DNA of 54,387 bases from Deltaproteobacteria bacterium Ga0077550 (GCA_001464385.1 LNFB01000323.1:1-54387), one strand, 5' to 3'; shown: positions 1 through 10,300, counted from the first letter of the stretch. The notes: generated by a model from the letters alone, not told the origin. A program made the numbers and translations.

Positions 1-498
1 CGCCAGAACGAGGCCCTGTCGATCCTCGAGGATGCCCTGGGCGCGAACGACCCGTCGGTCGCCGTCGCGGTGGTCGCCGTCGGGGAGACCCACCTGGCGA
101 TGCACGAGCCGGCCGCGGCGCTGCCGTTCATCGCCCGCGCGCTCGCGATCGACGAGGCCGCGGTCGGACCCGATCACCCGGACGTCGCCTGGGACCTCAA
201 CTCGCTCGCGGCGGTCCACAACGACCTCGAGCAGTGGGAGGAGGCGCGCCGGGCGGCCGAGCGCGCCATGGTCATCCGCGCGGCCCACCTCACGCCGGAC
301 CGCGTCGGCCAGAGTCGGGTCGAGCTCGCGCGGGCGCTCGTGGGGCTCGGTCGCCTCGACGAGGCCCGCGCCGCGGCCCGCCAGGCGATCGTCGAGTACG
401 CCGCCGAGCCCGACACGCAGGCGAAGATCCAGGCCTGGCTCGACGAGCTGGACGCCCGCGATCCCCCTGGCTTGACGCCGCGACCGGTGGCGGGCTAA
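1..498 (+). CDS. TPR-repeat protein, C-terminal fragment (probably end of a TPR Ser/Thr kinase)
   Basis: The reading frame is open from the first base and ends at TAA 496-498, so only the last 165 residues are visible. They contain kinesin-light-chain-type tetratricopeptide units of about 42 residues, including a GPDHPDVAWDLNSLA segment that matches the repeats of the complete kinase at 7370-10429. TPRs are helical protein-interaction modules. By analogy with that kinase, the missing N-terminus may hold a kinase domain and one membrane segment, but this cannot be seen here. The last 20 residues are Pro/Asp/Arg-rich and not repeat-like. Confident as a TPR protein; the kinase identity is inference. 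Confidence 0.75.
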   Translation, partial: RQNEALSILEDALGANDPSVAVAVVAVGETHLAMHEPAAALPFIARALAIDEAAVGPDHPDVAWDLNSLAAVHNDLEQWEEARRAAERAMVIRAAHLTPDRVGQSRVELARALVGLGRLDEARAAARQAIVEYAAEPDTQAKIQAWLDELDARDPPGLTPRPVAG

Positions 499-641
499 TC
501 GATCGCGCGCGCGGCCCCCCAAGGGTCGCGCAACCCGCGAAGTCGGGAGCCTCGGCGGCGAGCCCCATGTCGGTGGCACCTACCCGAGACCCGAAGCACC
601 CCCGATCCGGGGGACCCCCTGTCGGGGAGGAAGAACAGATC

Positions 642-1343
642 ATGAGCGAATACGGAAATCTCGGAGTCACGGTGCGTACGGCGGCAGGCAAGGGCGCGGT
701 GCGCCAGCTCCGTCGGGCCGGCAAGTTCCCGGCGGTGATCTACGGCGCCGGCAAGGAGAACGTCTCGATCGCGATCGACCCCCGCGAGTTCGGCCGCGCC
801 AGCGATCCGAACAAGGGCTTCAACACCTTCTTCAAGCTCGCGGTGACCACCGCCGACGGCAAGGTCGTCGGCACCGAGACCTGCATCATCGCCGACCAGC
901 AGCGCGACTCGCTGCGCACCGACGTCCTGCACGTCGACTTCATGCGCGTCGATCCCGAGCGCGAGGTCGTGCGTCCCGTGCCGGTCCGCGTCACCGGCCG
1001 CGCCGCAGGCGTGGTCAAGGGCGGACGCATCCGCAGCCCGTACCGCACCGTGAAGGTCGCCGCGAAGCCGGCCGAGCTCCCGATCGAGATCGTGGTCGAC
1101 GTGACCCCGCTCGACAACGGCGACGCGATTCGCATGCGCGACGTGACGATCCCCAACGCGCGCCTCGTCGAGCCCCCGGACGCCGCCCTCGCCCTGTGCG
1201 AGATCGCGTACCAGAAGGCCGAAGAAGAGGAGGCCAAGCCGGCCGCTGCCGGTGCTGCGGCGGCCAAGCCCGGCGCTCCGGCGGCCAAGCCCGGCGCCCC
1301 GGCGGCCAAGGCCCCCGCGGCCAAGGCCCCCGCGAAGAAGTAG
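642..1343 (+). CDS. rplY: 50S ribosomal protein L25 (Ctc family), long form with Ala/Pro/Lys tail
   Basis: Binds 5S rRNA in the large ribosomal subunit. The 233-residue product has the N-terminal L25 barrel (about residues 5-95, with the GKFPAVIYG segment) followed by the TL5/Ctc C-terminal domain (about 100-190), as in the long Ctc-type L25 proteins. Residues about 195-233 form a low-complexity Ala/Pro/Lys tail encoded by short tandem repeats. The ATG at 642 is chosen because GGGGAGGA lies about 10 bases upstream and homology begins there; the frame is open further upstream but that part is not L25-like. The next gene is pth, a common bacterial pairing, which supports both calls. Confidence 0.93.
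   Translation: MSEYGNLGVTVRTAAGKGAVRQLRRAGKFPAVIYGAGKENVSIAIDPREFGRASDPNKGFNTFFKLAVTTADGKVVGTETCIIADQQRDSLRTDVLHVDFMRVDPEREVVRPVPVRVTGRAAGVVKGGRIRSPYRTVKVAAKPAELPIEIVVDVTPLDNGDAIRMRDVTIPNARLVEPPDAALALCEIAYQKAEEEEAKPAAAGAAAAKPGAPAAKPGAPAAKAPAAKAPAKK
1260..1340 (+). repeat. Short tandem repeats encoding the L25 tail
   Basis: Two adjacent 21-base units (1260-1280 and 1281-1301) encode Ala-Ala-Lys-Pro-Gly-Ala-Pro. Two shorter Ala-Ala-Lys-Ala-Pro units follow, then Ala-Lys-Lys and the stop. Near-identical units point to recent slippage expansion. A basic, flexible tail could contact rRNA; that is inference. Confidence 0.8.
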
Positions 1344-1364
1344 CCCGACCCCGAGGATGTGCTG

Positions 1365-1949
1365 GTGGCCGACGCGGTGCCATGGCTGCTCGTGGGGCTC
1401 GGGAACCCCGGGTCGGCCTACGCGGGCCATCGGCACAACCTCGGCTTCATGACCGCGGAGCGCTGGGTCGAGCGACACGGCGACGCGGGCAGCTGGCGCG
1501 ACAAGTTCAACGCGCGCACCACCACGGCGTCGACCCCCTGGGGCCGCGTCGTGGTGTTGCTGCCCCAGACCTACATGAACCGCTCGGGCAGCAGCGTCGG
1601 CCCGGCTGCGGGGTTTTTCCACGTGCCGCCGGCGCGCATCATCGTGGCCCACGACGAGATCGACTTCGACGTGGGCCGGGTCGCGATCAAGCGCGGCGGG
1701 GGCCATGGCGGGCACAACGGGCTGCGCGACCTGATCGCGAGCCTCGGCTCCCCCGACTTCACCCGCATCCGCCTCGGCGTGGGGCGTCCGACTCGGGGCG
1801 AGGTCGCCGACTGGGTGCTCAGCGACTTCTCGTCGATCGAGCGCGCGACGATCGTGCCGGAGATGATCGATCGCGGCGAGGCGGCGATCACTGCCATCGT
1901 GCGCGATGGCGTGGCCGCGGCCATGAACGCGTGGAACACGAAAACTTGA
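1365..1949 (+). CDS. pth: Peptidyl-tRNA hydrolase
   Basis: Cleaves the ester bond of peptidyl-tRNA dropped by stalled ribosomes, recycling tRNA in the cytosol. The family motifs are all visible: the N-terminal GLGNPG loop, the catalytic His within GHRHNLGF, the QTYMNRSG segment, the HDEID motif with its Asp, and GGGHGGHNGLRD. Length (about 194 residues) is normal for bacterial Pth. Several in-frame GTG codons could start it (1359, 1365, 1377). GTG 1365 is preferred because GAGG at 1353-1356 sits 8 bases upstream. It begins about 20 bases after rplY, so the two genes are almost certainly co-transcribed. Confidence 0.95.
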   Translation: MADAVPWLLVGLGNPGSAYAGHRHNLGFMTAERWVERHGDAGSWRDKFNARTTTASTPWGRVVVLLPQTYMNRSGSSVGPAAGFFHVPPARIIVAHDEIDFDVGRVAIKRGGGHGGHNGLRDLIASLGSPDFTRIRLGVGRPTRGEVADWVLSDFSSIERATIVPEMIDRGEAAITAIVRDGVAAAMNAWNTKT

Positions 1950-2102
1950 TCCCGCAGGCCGTGTAGGTGCAGACCCACCGTGTGCGTCGTGCATGGGCGC
2001 GCACGCGGCCCGGAAAGGACGCGTTCTTTCGGTGTCTGAGCTCGCACGTTCACTGGGCCCGACGCCGCGGCTACGCAATACTGATCGGGTACCGCCTACG
2101 CC

Positions 2103-3356
2103 ATGACTCTCCGCAGAACGAACCATCTCCGCGCGAGCGCGAGGCCGCGCAGCATGACGACCGCCGGCGTCCTCGCGGTGCTCACCGCCTGCGGCAGCGA
2201 GTCCCCCGACGCGGGGGGGACCACCGAGACCTCCAACTCGGGGATCTTCACGGTCAGCGCGAGCGAGGACTCGACCGCTGGTTCGGCCGGCACCGAAGCT
2301 GACACCTCGGGCTCGACCACGACCGGGATCGAGCCCCCCGACAACTGCGGCGAGGTGGACTTCGAGCTGGTGGCCGTGCCGCCCAACGTCGTGCTCGTGC
2401 TCGACAAGTCCGGCAGCATGGTGAGTGACAACGACGCCGACTCCGACGGCGAGTTCGACGGGTTCTGGGACCACGACGCCGATCCGATGACGCCGGTCAT
2501 CTCGCGCTGGAACAGCCTGTACAACGTCGTCGACTTCGTCGTCACCAACTTCGACGCGCAGATCAACTTCGGCGGGGTGCTGTTCCCGTCGGCCGACGCG
2601 ACCAGCCAGTACTCGGCGAGCGCGTGCGTGGTCGAGGACGTCCCCGAGATCCCCGTCGGGCCCGCCAACGGCGTCGCCATCCTCGCCGGGATCCCCGACG
2701 CGCTCGACGTCGACATCCGCGGCGCGACCCCGGCGACCGCGGGGATCCAGACCGCCCTCGATCACCTCGAGACGCTCGACCCGACCGTGCCGCAGTTCCT
2801 CATCTTGGTGACCGACGGCGCGGCCAACTGCAGCGCCGATCATCCGGCGCCGCCGGACCTGCTCGAGATCTACGACAGCAACCTGCCGACCCTCGTCGGA
2901 ACGGCGTTCTCGGACCGCGACGTCCCGACCTTCGTCGTGGGCATCGACATCGTCGACGAGGAGGTCGGCGCCGGCAACGACGGCATCCCGCAGGCCAACA
3001 CGTTCGTCGAGCTCAACGCGGTCGCCGAGGCCGGCGGACGGGCGAAGGCCGGCAGCGAGAAGTTCTTCAACACGGTCAACGAGATCGAGCTGATGGAGGC
3101 CCTCGGCGAGATCGCCGGGCAGGTCGTCAGCTGCGTGATCCCCCTCGATCCCGCCCCCGACAACCCGGATTTCGTCGAGGTCGAGATCGGCGGCGTCGCG
3201 ATCGACAAGGTCGACGACTGCGCGACGCAGGACGGTTGGGTGTACGTGAACCCAGGCGGGCCCTACGACGCACTCGAGCTGTGCGGCTCGGCGTGCGACG
3301 CCTACGTCGAGGCTGGCCTCGTCGACGCGACGTATGGTTGTCCGCCTGCGGGCTGA
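2103..3356 (+). CDS. Secreted VWA-domain lipoprotein
   Basis: 417 residues. A basic n-region and hydrophobic stretch end in VLTAC, a lipobox, so the protein is probably anchored in a membrane by a lipidated Cys near residue 30. A Thr/Ser/Gly linker (about 35-75) precedes a von Willebrand factor A domain with the metal-ion-dependent adhesion motif DKSGSM (about residue 100) and the later TDGAAN motif (about 237). Calcium-rich loop sequence (DNDADSDGEFDG) follows the MIDAS. The C-terminal 60 residues have paired cysteines and a DGWVYVNPGGPYD motif shared with the paralogue at 5551-6876. VWA domains bind proteins through a divalent metal; the ligand is unknown. A strong terminator follows at once. 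Confidence 0.85.
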   Translation: MTLRRTNHLRASARPRSMTTAGVLAVLTACGSESPDAGGTTETSNSGIFTVSASEDSTAGSAGTEADTSGSTTTGIEPPDNCGEVDFELVAVPPNVVLVLDKSGSMVSDNDADSDGEFDGFWDHDADPMTPVISRWNSLYNVVDFVVTNFDAQINFGGVLFPSADATSQYSASACVVEDVPEIPVGPANGVAILAGIPDALDVDIRGATPATAGIQTALDHLETLDPTVPQFLILVTDGAANCSADHPAPPDLLEIYDSNLPTLVGTAFSDRDVPTFVVGIDIVDEEVGAGNDGIPQANTFVELNAVAEAGGRAKAGSEKFFNTVNEIELMEALGEIAGQVVSCVIPLDPAPDNPDFVEVEIGGVAIDKVDDCATQDGWVYVNPGGPYDALELCGSACDAYVEAGLVDATYGCPPAG

Positions 3357-3370
3357 CGATCTCGCGCGCG

Positions 3371-3399
3371 ATCGGATCGCGATTCGCGATCCGATTTTT
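3371..3399 (+). terminator. Intrinsic terminator after the first VWA lipoprotein gene
   Basis: A perfect 11-bp inverted repeat (3371-3381 with 3385-3395), loop ATT, followed directly by a T run (3396-3399, then CTT). It starts 15 bases after the stop codon, so the next lipoprotein gene probably has its own promoter. Confidence 0.88.
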
Positions 3400-3435
3400 C
3401 TTGGACGTGATCGGCCGCGGCAATATCCTCGACGG

Positions 3436-5508
3436 ATGATGCGCCTCCGACTGGTCTCGTTGTCGACGCTGGGTTCCCTCGTGGCCTGTGGTGGTGGTTC
3501 CGAGGCCACGACGACGTCGGTCAGCACCGGCGGTGGCGAGTCGGGGATCGTCACGATCACGGCGTCGGCCTCCGGTGACACCACGGCGGATCCGACGACG
3601 CCCGGCACCGGGAGCGCGAGCGGCAGCAGCGACGACACGACGACGCCGGTGGACTCCTCGGCCGGCGAGAGCGGCCCGACGGGCTGCACGAGCAACGACG
3701 ACTGCGCGGGCGATCCGGGCGGGCCGGTCTGCAACGCGGACAACGGCGAGTGTGTCGATTGCACGCCGTCCGACGATCCCTGCGCCGAGGGCAACTACTG
3801 CGATCCCGGCACGAACGACTGCGTCCCGGGCTGCATCGCCGACGAGGACTGCGGCGGCGGACTGACCTGCGACGTGCCGACGAACACCTGCGTCGGGTGC
3901 ATCGCCGACGCCGAGTGCCCGCTCGGATCGGTCTGCGACACCGGCATGTGCGTGCCCGGCTGCACCGATCAGCAGGCGTGCCCCGAGGGCCTGGCGTGCT
4001 GCGCCGAGCAGTGCGTCGACATCATGACCGACGAGGCCAACTGTGGCGGCTGCGATGCTCCGTGCGCGCCCGACAACGCGACGGCCGAGTGCACGGATGG
4101 CATGTGCGGCATCGGCTCGTGCGACAACGGCTACGAGGACTGCAACGGCGGCGTCAACGACGGCTGCGAGGTCGACGGCGCGTGCGCGTGCACGCCGAAC
4201 CAGGCCTACGCGTGCTACAGCGGCCCGGTCGGCACCCAGGACGTGGGCATCTGCGCCGCCGGCATGCAGGTCTGCAACGCCCAGGGCACCGGCTTCGGCC
4301 CGTGCGTGGGCCAGGTGTTGCCCGCGCTCGAGCTGTGCGCCAGCGGGGTCGACGAGAACTGCGACGGCACGACGGACGAGGACCCCGATCTCGACGGCGA
4401 CGGCTGGACGCAGTGCGGCGGTGATTGCTGCGACGACGTCGGCGTGGGCTGCCTCTCGCCGACGCTGGTCAACCCCGGCGCGTTCGAGTTCGGCGGCAAC
4501 GTCGTCGACGACGACTGCGACGGCACCATCGACAACGTCCTGGCGACGTGCGACGGCGCGCTGGCGAGCAACTCGGCGGTGGCCGCCGACTACGCCCGCG
4601 CGATCGATCTCTGCCAGTTCACGACGCTCAATCCCGCGGATCCGGCGGATCGCAACTGGGGCGTCATCACGTCGGCGCTGCACCTCGCCAGCGGCGCGGG
4701 GGCCCCGGCGGCGAACTCTCGGTCGATCCGTCCCGGCTTCGGCAGCGTCATCACGCCCGAGTACGGCAGCCGGCTCGCGGTGTTCTCGACGGGCAACGCG
4801 GCCGACGGCAACGACATCAACCCGCCGTTCGCGGCGTTCCAGCAGGGCACCGACACGGCGACCTCGAGCGCCTTCCCGGCCCCGTGGTTCGCCGACAACG
4901 GCAACGCGCTGCCCAACGTCCCGGGCTGCCCGGCGCTCGCCGGCGGCGCCACGGCCTACAACCCCGTGATGCTCTCGCTCGACGTCCGCGTGCCGACCAA
5001 CGCCCAGTCGTTCTCGGTGCGGTTCTACTTCTTCTCGGCCGAGTACCCCGAGTACGTGTGCACGGCGTTCAACGACATGTTCGTCACGCTGATCGACTCG
5101 ACCAACGCGACCAACCCCGCCGACGGCAACCTCGCGGTGTACGACGACGGCGTGACGCTGTGGCCGGTCGGCGTGAACATCCTCGCCGCCGCCAACGGCC
5201 TGTTCACCCAGTGCGCCAACGGCAACATCAGCCAGTGCGGCTTCGGGGGCAACTACGCCGGCTGCGTTGGTGCCGGCGAACTCGCCGGCAGCGGCTTCGA
5301 TGTCGACGCCAACGCGTGCGGCTACAACGGCGACGCCGGTGGCGGCACGGGCTGGCTCACGATCAACGGCAACGTCACCCCGGGCGAGGTGATGACGCTG
5401 CGCTTCGTCGTCTGGGACACCAGCGACGGCGTGTGGGACTCGCTGGTCCTCGTCGACGACTTCCAGTGGTCGGTCGAGGCCTCGGAGCCCGGCGTCCAGC
5501 CCGGCTGA
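3436..5508 (+). CDS. Cys-rich lipoprotein with MopE-type metal-binding motifs and choice-of-anchor L domain
   Basis: 690 residues from ATG 3436 (a second ATG follows directly; the frame is open upstream but that stretch overlaps the terminator). A short signal ends in the lipobox LVAC. A Thr/Ser/Gly linker leads to a Cys-rich region (about 75-290) with repeated CxxDxxC and GxxCD motifs. A MopE-like Asp-rich segment follows (DENCDGTTDEDPDLDGDGW and VDDDCDGTIDN, about 300-367), expected to bind Ca2+ or another metal. The last 310 residues match the choice-of-anchor L pattern (PGFGSVITPEYGSR, FYFFSAEYPEYVC, FNDMF). Extracellular or surface-exposed adhesion or binding role is inferred. It lies between two VWA paralogues in the same orientation. 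Confidence 0.82.
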   Translation: MMRLRLVSLSTLGSLVACGGGSEATTTSVSTGGGESGIVTITASASGDTTADPTTPGTGSASGSSDDTTTPVDSSAGESGPTGCTSNDDCAGDPGGPVCNADNGECVDCTPSDDPCAEGNYCDPGTNDCVPGCIADEDCGGGLTCDVPTNTCVGCIADAECPLGSVCDTGMCVPGCTDQQACPEGLACCAEQCVDIMTDEANCGGCDAPCAPDNATAECTDGMCGIGSCDNGYEDCNGGVNDGCEVDGACACTPNQAYACYSGPVGTQDVGICAAGMQVCNAQGTGFGPCVGQVLPALELCASGVDENCDGTTDEDPDLDGDGWTQCGGDCCDDVGVGCLSPTLVNPGAFEFGGNVVDDDCDGTIDNVLATCDGALASNSAVAADYARAIDLCQFTTLNPADPADRNWGVITSALHLASGAGAPAANSRSIRPGFGSVITPEYGSRLAVFSTGNAADGNDINPPFAAFQQGTDTATSSAFPAPWFADNGNALPNVPGCPALAGGATAYNPVMLSLDVRVPTNAQSFSVRFYFFSAEYPEYVCTAFNDMFVTLIDSTNATNPADGNLAVYDDGVTLWPVGVNILAAANGLFTQCANGNISQCGFGGNYAGCVGAGELAGSGFDVDANACGYNGDAGGGTGWLTINGNVTPGEVMTLRFVVWDTSDGVWDSLVLVDDFQWSVEASEPGVQPG

Positions 5509-5550
5509 TGGCCGAGGTTCCCTCGCGCATCCGCTCGCGCACCCGAAGGC

Positions 5551-6876
5551 ATGACCATGACCATGAACACGACGCGAATTCTCCGAGTCTCGGCCGCCAC
5601 CCTCGCGCTGGTCGCGGGCTGCAAGAGCGACACCCCGCCCGAGACGGCCGATGGCACCGGCTCGGCCGGCATCACCATGACGGCGGGCAGCGCCTCGGAG
5701 ACGGACGCGACCGGGGGCACCGACGCGAGCACCGGCGGCACGGCGACGACCACCGACGCCACCGGCAGCACCTCGGGCACGGCCGATCCCGACACCTCCG
5801 CGGGCACGACCGAGCCGAGCACGACCGAGTCGAGCACAGATCCTACGACGGATCCGACCGACTCCAGCGGCAGCAGCACCACCGAGGCGATCCTGCCGTG
5901 CGACGTGGCCATGGCCGAGCTCGAGCCCGTGCCGCCCAACGTCATGCTCGTCCTCGACAAGTCGGGCAGCATGGTCGACAACTCGTGGGACCACGACGCC
6001 AACGGCGGCACCCCGGACATCACGCGGTGGGACAGCCTGTACCAGGTCGTCGATTTCGTGACGACGACGTTCGATGATCAGATCAACTTCGGGGCGGTGC
6101 TCTTCCCCGCCGTCAACGCGACCGGGCTCTACAACGCGACCGCGTGCGTGATGGGTGGCGCCCCGGACATCGGGGTCTCGCCGAACAACTCCGCGGCGAT
6201 CCTCGCCGGAATCCCCGCGGCGAACGAGCTCATGATCGACGGCGGCACGCCGGCGACCGCGGGCGTCACGGTCGGCCGCGATCACCTGCTCGATCAGAAC
6301 GCGGCCAACCCCCGCGCGATCATCCTGGTGACCGACGGCGCGGCCAACTGCGCCAGCGATGCCGCGAACAACACCCAGCGCTTCGAGGAGTACGACGAGC
6401 AGCTCCCGATCGTGGTCGGCAGCGCCTGGACCGACGACGGCATCCCGGTCTACGTGGTGGGCATCGACGTCGCCGACGCGTTCTCGAACGCGGCCACCGA
6501 CGGCTACCCCAACAACACCAACACCTACGACGCGCTCAACGAGGTTGCCGTTGCCGGTGGTCAGCCGTTGGGCGGCGCCGAGCAGTTCTACCAGACGACC
6601 AACCAGCTCGAGCTGCAGGACGCCCTCGAGCAGATCGTCGCGCAGGCCCTCAGCTGCACCGTGCCGCTCGACCCCGAGCCGCCCTTCCCCGATCTGCTCG
6701 AGGTCGTCGTCGCCGACATGGACGTGCCCGCGGTGATGGATTGCGCCACCGAGGACGGCTGGGTCTACACCAACCCCGGCGGGCCCTACGACTCGATCGA
6801 GCTGTGCGGGACGTGGTGCGACGCGCTCAAGGACGCGGGCTCCGTCACGGCGAACTACTTCTGCGACGCGGGCTGA
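5551..6876 (+). CDS. Secreted VWA-domain lipoprotein, paralogue of the gene at 2103
   Basis: 441 residues. Three in-frame ATGs (5551, 5557, 5563) are possible starts; all keep the signal peptide ending in LVAGC. A long Thr/Ser/Asp/Gly linker (about 30-110) is followed by a VWA domain with DKSGSM (about 136) and TDGAANC (about 260). The C-terminus repeats the paralogue's DCATEDGWVYTNPGGPYD pattern with conserved cysteines. The aligned blocks are close enough to indicate duplication within this locus. The gene ends five bases before the stop of the convergent DoxX gene, and no terminator hairpin is obvious between them. Confidence 0.85.
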   Translation: MTMTMNTTRILRVSAATLALVAGCKSDTPPETADGTGSAGITMTAGSASETDATGGTDASTGGTATTTDATGSTSGTADPDTSAGTTEPSTTESSTDPTTDPTDSSGSSTTEAILPCDVAMAELEPVPPNVMLVLDKSGSMVDNSWDHDANGGTPDITRWDSLYQVVDFVTTTFDDQINFGAVLFPAVNATGLYNATACVMGGAPDIGVSPNNSAAILAGIPAANELMIDGGTPATAGVTVGRDHLLDQNAANPRAIILVTDGAANCASDAANNTQRFEEYDEQLPIVVGSAWTDDGIPVYVVGIDVADAFSNAATDGYPNNTNTYDALNEVAVAGGQPLGGAEQFYQTTNQLELQDALEQIVAQALSCTVPLDPEPPFPDLLEVVVADMDVPAVMDCATEDGWVYTNPGGPYDSIELCGTWCDALKDAGSVTANYFCDAG

Positions 6877-6881
6877 CCGCC

Positions 6882-7286
6882 CTACTTCCCGCGGCGTTGC
6901 ACCGCGAAGCGGCCGGGGCCGATCAGGATCAACGCTGCGAAGACGATCGCGGCTTCGATCGCGTGCGACGACTTGGTGAAGCCGTCGCCGTCCTGCAGGT
7001 GCATCACGCTCGCGACGACCATCGTCGCGAGGAGCATCGCGGCGCCCGGCCGGAAGAACAGGCCGAGGGCGATCAAGAGGCCGCCGAAGAACTCGGAGCA
7101 CGCGGCGAGGAAGCCCCACATCGTCGGCCACAGATCGATGCCCAGGCGCGTCATCGCGCCGCCGATCTTCACCCAGCTCTTGGCGCCGCCCGCGAGCTTG
7201 GGCCAGCCGTGGGCCATGAACATGCCGCCGAGGCCGAGACGCAGCAGCAAGAGGCCGTGATCGGTGGTGCGCTCGAACAGCTTCAT
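6882..7286 (-). CDS. DoxX family membrane protein
   Basis: 134 residues with four hydrophobic segments: GLLLLRLGLGGMFMAHGWPK near the N-terminus, then WGFLAACSEFFGGLLIALGL, MLLATMVVASVMHL and AAIVFAALILIG. The early Arg-Leu-x-Leu-Gly and HGWPKL motifs, and the EFFGG motif, are typical of DoxX. Members are small inner-membrane proteins linked variously to quinone or thiosulfate oxidation and oxidative stress; the precise role here is unknown. The start at 7286 is chosen because family similarity begins at MKLFERTTDHG; the longer open frame would run into the upstream region of the divergent kinase. The two genes are divergent with 83 bases between them. Confidence 0.88.
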   Translation of the reverse strand: MKLFERTTDHGLLLLRLGLGGMFMAHGWPKLAGGAKSWVKIGGAMTRLGIDLWPTMWGFLAACSEFFGGLLIALGLFFRPGAAMLLATMVVASVMHLQDGDGFTKSSHAIEAAIVFAALILIGPGRFAVQRRGK

Positions 7287-7369
7287 GGCCGGCGACCATC
7301 GCCCGAGCGCCGCCGAAGGGTCAACCAAAGCGCCGCCGCGGATCCGTAGTACTCTGCCGCGCAGGCGAG

Positions 7370-10300
7370 ATGGTGACCAACGGTCGCGAGCCACCGGCGT
7401 CGCTGGACTCGGCGGGGGCGCCGTCCTCGGGCGATCCGCCACCGACGCCGAGCGGGGTATCGCCGTCGACGCCCGAGATGACGCTCGCGGGGACGCACGA
7501 CGGATCGGAGCCGCCGCGCGTGGCGCAGGACGTCGGCCTCTCGCCGGGGGCGACGATCGGGCGCTATGTCGTGCTCAGCCCGCTCGGCGGCGGCGCCATG
7601 GGCGTCGTGTACACCGCCCACGATCCCGAGCTCGATCGCACGGTCGCGCTCAAGCTGCTGCGCCCGCGGGTGGGTCTCGACAAGGTGGACGCCGGCCACC
7701 GCCGCCTGCTCGCCGAGGCCCAGGCGCTGGCGCGGCTCAACCACCCCAACGTGGTCACTGTGTTCGACGTCGGCGAGCACTACGGCCTGGTGTTCGTCGC
7801 GATGGAGCTCATCGACGGCGACACGCTGCGGGCGTGGCTCGCCCGGCAGCCGCGCGCGTGGCCCGAGATCCTCGACGTGATGGTCCAGGCCGGGCGCGGG
7901 CTCGCGGCGGCGCACGCCGGCGATCTGATCCATCGCGACGTGAAGCCCGACAACGTCATGATCGGCGTCGATGGTCGCGTGCGGGTCATGGACTTCGGCC
8001 TCGCCAAGGCCGCGAGTCGACGGCAGCTCGGCGACGCCTCGGGCGATCGCCACAACAGCGGCAACACGCCCATCGGCGGGTTCGTCGGCACGCCGGCCTA
8101 CGCGGCCCCCGAGCAGCTGTCGGGTCGGCGCGGCAAGGCCACCGCGGATCAGTTCTCGTACTGCGTGACGCTGTGGGAGGCGCTGTTCGGGCGGCGCCCG
8201 TTCGTCGCCGACACGATCCCCGCGCTCGCGTCCGAGATCCTCGCGGGCAACCTCGTCGAGCCGGCCCGTGGCGCGCGCGTGCCGGGGTGGTTGCGCCGCA
8301 CCGTCGAGCGCGGGCTCGCGAGTGAACCGGAGCGGCGGTGGCCGTCGATGGACGCGCTGCTCGAGGCGCTGGAGCGGGGGCACGCGCGCGCGCGATGGGG
8401 CCGCACCGTCGGCCTCGCGTCGCTGGTGGGTGCGACGGCGTTCGGGCTGTTGGCGTGGCGGCACCACGCCGCCGAGCAGCGACAGGACGCCTGCACCACC
8501 GCTGGCACCGCCATCGACGCGGTATGGAACGCGGATCGTGCGGCGACGATGCGCGCCGCGCTGGTCCAGACCGGGCTCGGGCACGCCGAGGAGACGGCGC
8601 TGCGCGTGATCCCATGGCTCGATGCCCATGCTGCGGCGTGGCGGGCGGTCCGGACCGACGCGTGCGAGCGGACGGACATCGAGGAATCGTGGGACGCCAC
8701 CACGGCCGAGCGCTCCCTGGCGTGCCTCGACGAGCGCCGCATCGAGTTCGAGTCGCTGGTGCGCGCGCTCGAGCGCGGTGACGCGAGCAGCGTCGCCAAC
8801 GCGGTCCCGGCGGCCGCACGGCTGGGGCGGCTCGAGCCGTGCACCGACGCGTTCTCGCTGTCGCGGCGACCGGATCCTCCCGCGGCGGGGCGCGACGCGG
8901 TGCTCGAGCTGCGCGACGAGCTGCTGCGCGCCGCGGCGCTGCAGGAGATCGGCGCCTACGACGAGGCACTCACCCTCGCGCGCGCGCTGCTCGAGCGGGC
9001 CGAGGCCCTCGCGTGGCCGCCTCTGGTCGCCGAGGCGCGGCTGCGCGTCGGTCGACTGCTCGAGCGCACCGCCGACTATCCCGGGGCCGAGCAGCTGCTC
9101 GAGTCGGCGTACTTCGAGGCCGGCCGCGCCGATGCGACGGATGTCGCGGCCGAGGCCGCCCGCGATCTGGTGCGCGTCGCCGCCGATCGCCTGGCCGAGC
9201 ACGCGGACGCCCTGCGGTGGGCCCGGCACCTCGAGTTGATGCTGGTCCGCACGCCGGATCCGGCCGGCCTCAACGCAGCGGTCCGCGCCGAGTCCTTGGC
9301 GATCGTCCACCACGCGATGGGCGAGCACACCCTGGCCAAGGCCGAGTACGAGGAGGCGATCGCGGCGCGCGAGCGGGTGACCGGCCCCGAGCACCCCGAG
9401 GTGCTCGACCTGCGCGGCAACCTCGCCACGCTCCTCATCGACATGGGCGATCACGAGGCCGCGCGGGCGATGAACGTGGCGGTCCTCGCGGCGCGCGAGG
9501 AGGCGCTCGGGCCCGGTCATCCCAAGGTCGCGATGTCGCTCAACAACCTCGCCCGCGATCACCGTGCGATGGGTGAGAACGCGGAGGCCCGCGCGCTGTA
9601 CGAGCGAGCGCTCGCGATCTGGACCGCATCGCTGGGGCCCGAGCATCCCCATGTCGCGCAGGTGCTCAACAACCTCGGCAACATCTCGCTCGCCGAGGGC
9701 GACACCGTGACGGCCACCTCGCTGCACGAGCGCGCGCTCGCGATCCGGCAGCGCGCGCTCGGCCCCGACCACCCGGATGTCGCGCAGAGCCTCGCCAACC
9801 TCGGCAACCTGCAGCTCTTCGCCCAGGACTTCGCGGCGGCGCGCGCTCGGTACGAGGCGGCGCTGGCGATCGAGGAGAAGGTCCTCGGCCCCGAGCACCC
9901 GCGCGTCGCGATGACGATGGGCAACCTCGGCCTCGCCATCATGGAGCAGGGCGACCTTGCCACCGCCGAGCAGCTGCAGCGGCGCGCCCTCGAACTCCGC
10001 GAGCGCGTGCTCGGGCCCGACCATCCGACGGTGGCGCAGAACCTCGAGAACCTCGGATCGGTACTCCAGAAGCGCGGGGATCTGGACGGCGCCGAGCGGT
10101 ACCTCGAGCGCTCCCTGGAGGTTTGGGACGCGAGCATGGGCAAGCAGCACCCGGCGCGCGCGTACTCGTTGATCGGCCTCGCCGAGATCGCCGCCGCGCG
10201 AGGTCGGACCGTCGACGCGGTGCGGCTCGCCGAGGAGGCGCTCCAGCTGCGCACCGCCAGTCGAGCCCCCCCGTCCGAGCTCGGCGCCGCGCGATTGGCC

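Noticed and set aside
1950..2102. Gene between pth and the first VWA lipoprotein
   Set aside because: Only short frames without a ribosome-binding site or recognisable product; treated as intergenic.
495..7299. Very long antisense open frames opposite rplY, the VWA lipoproteins and DoxX
   Set aside because: They encode Arg/His/Val/Asp-rich low-complexity sequence, the product of GC-rich third positions on the other strand, and match no family. The sense genes have clear domains.
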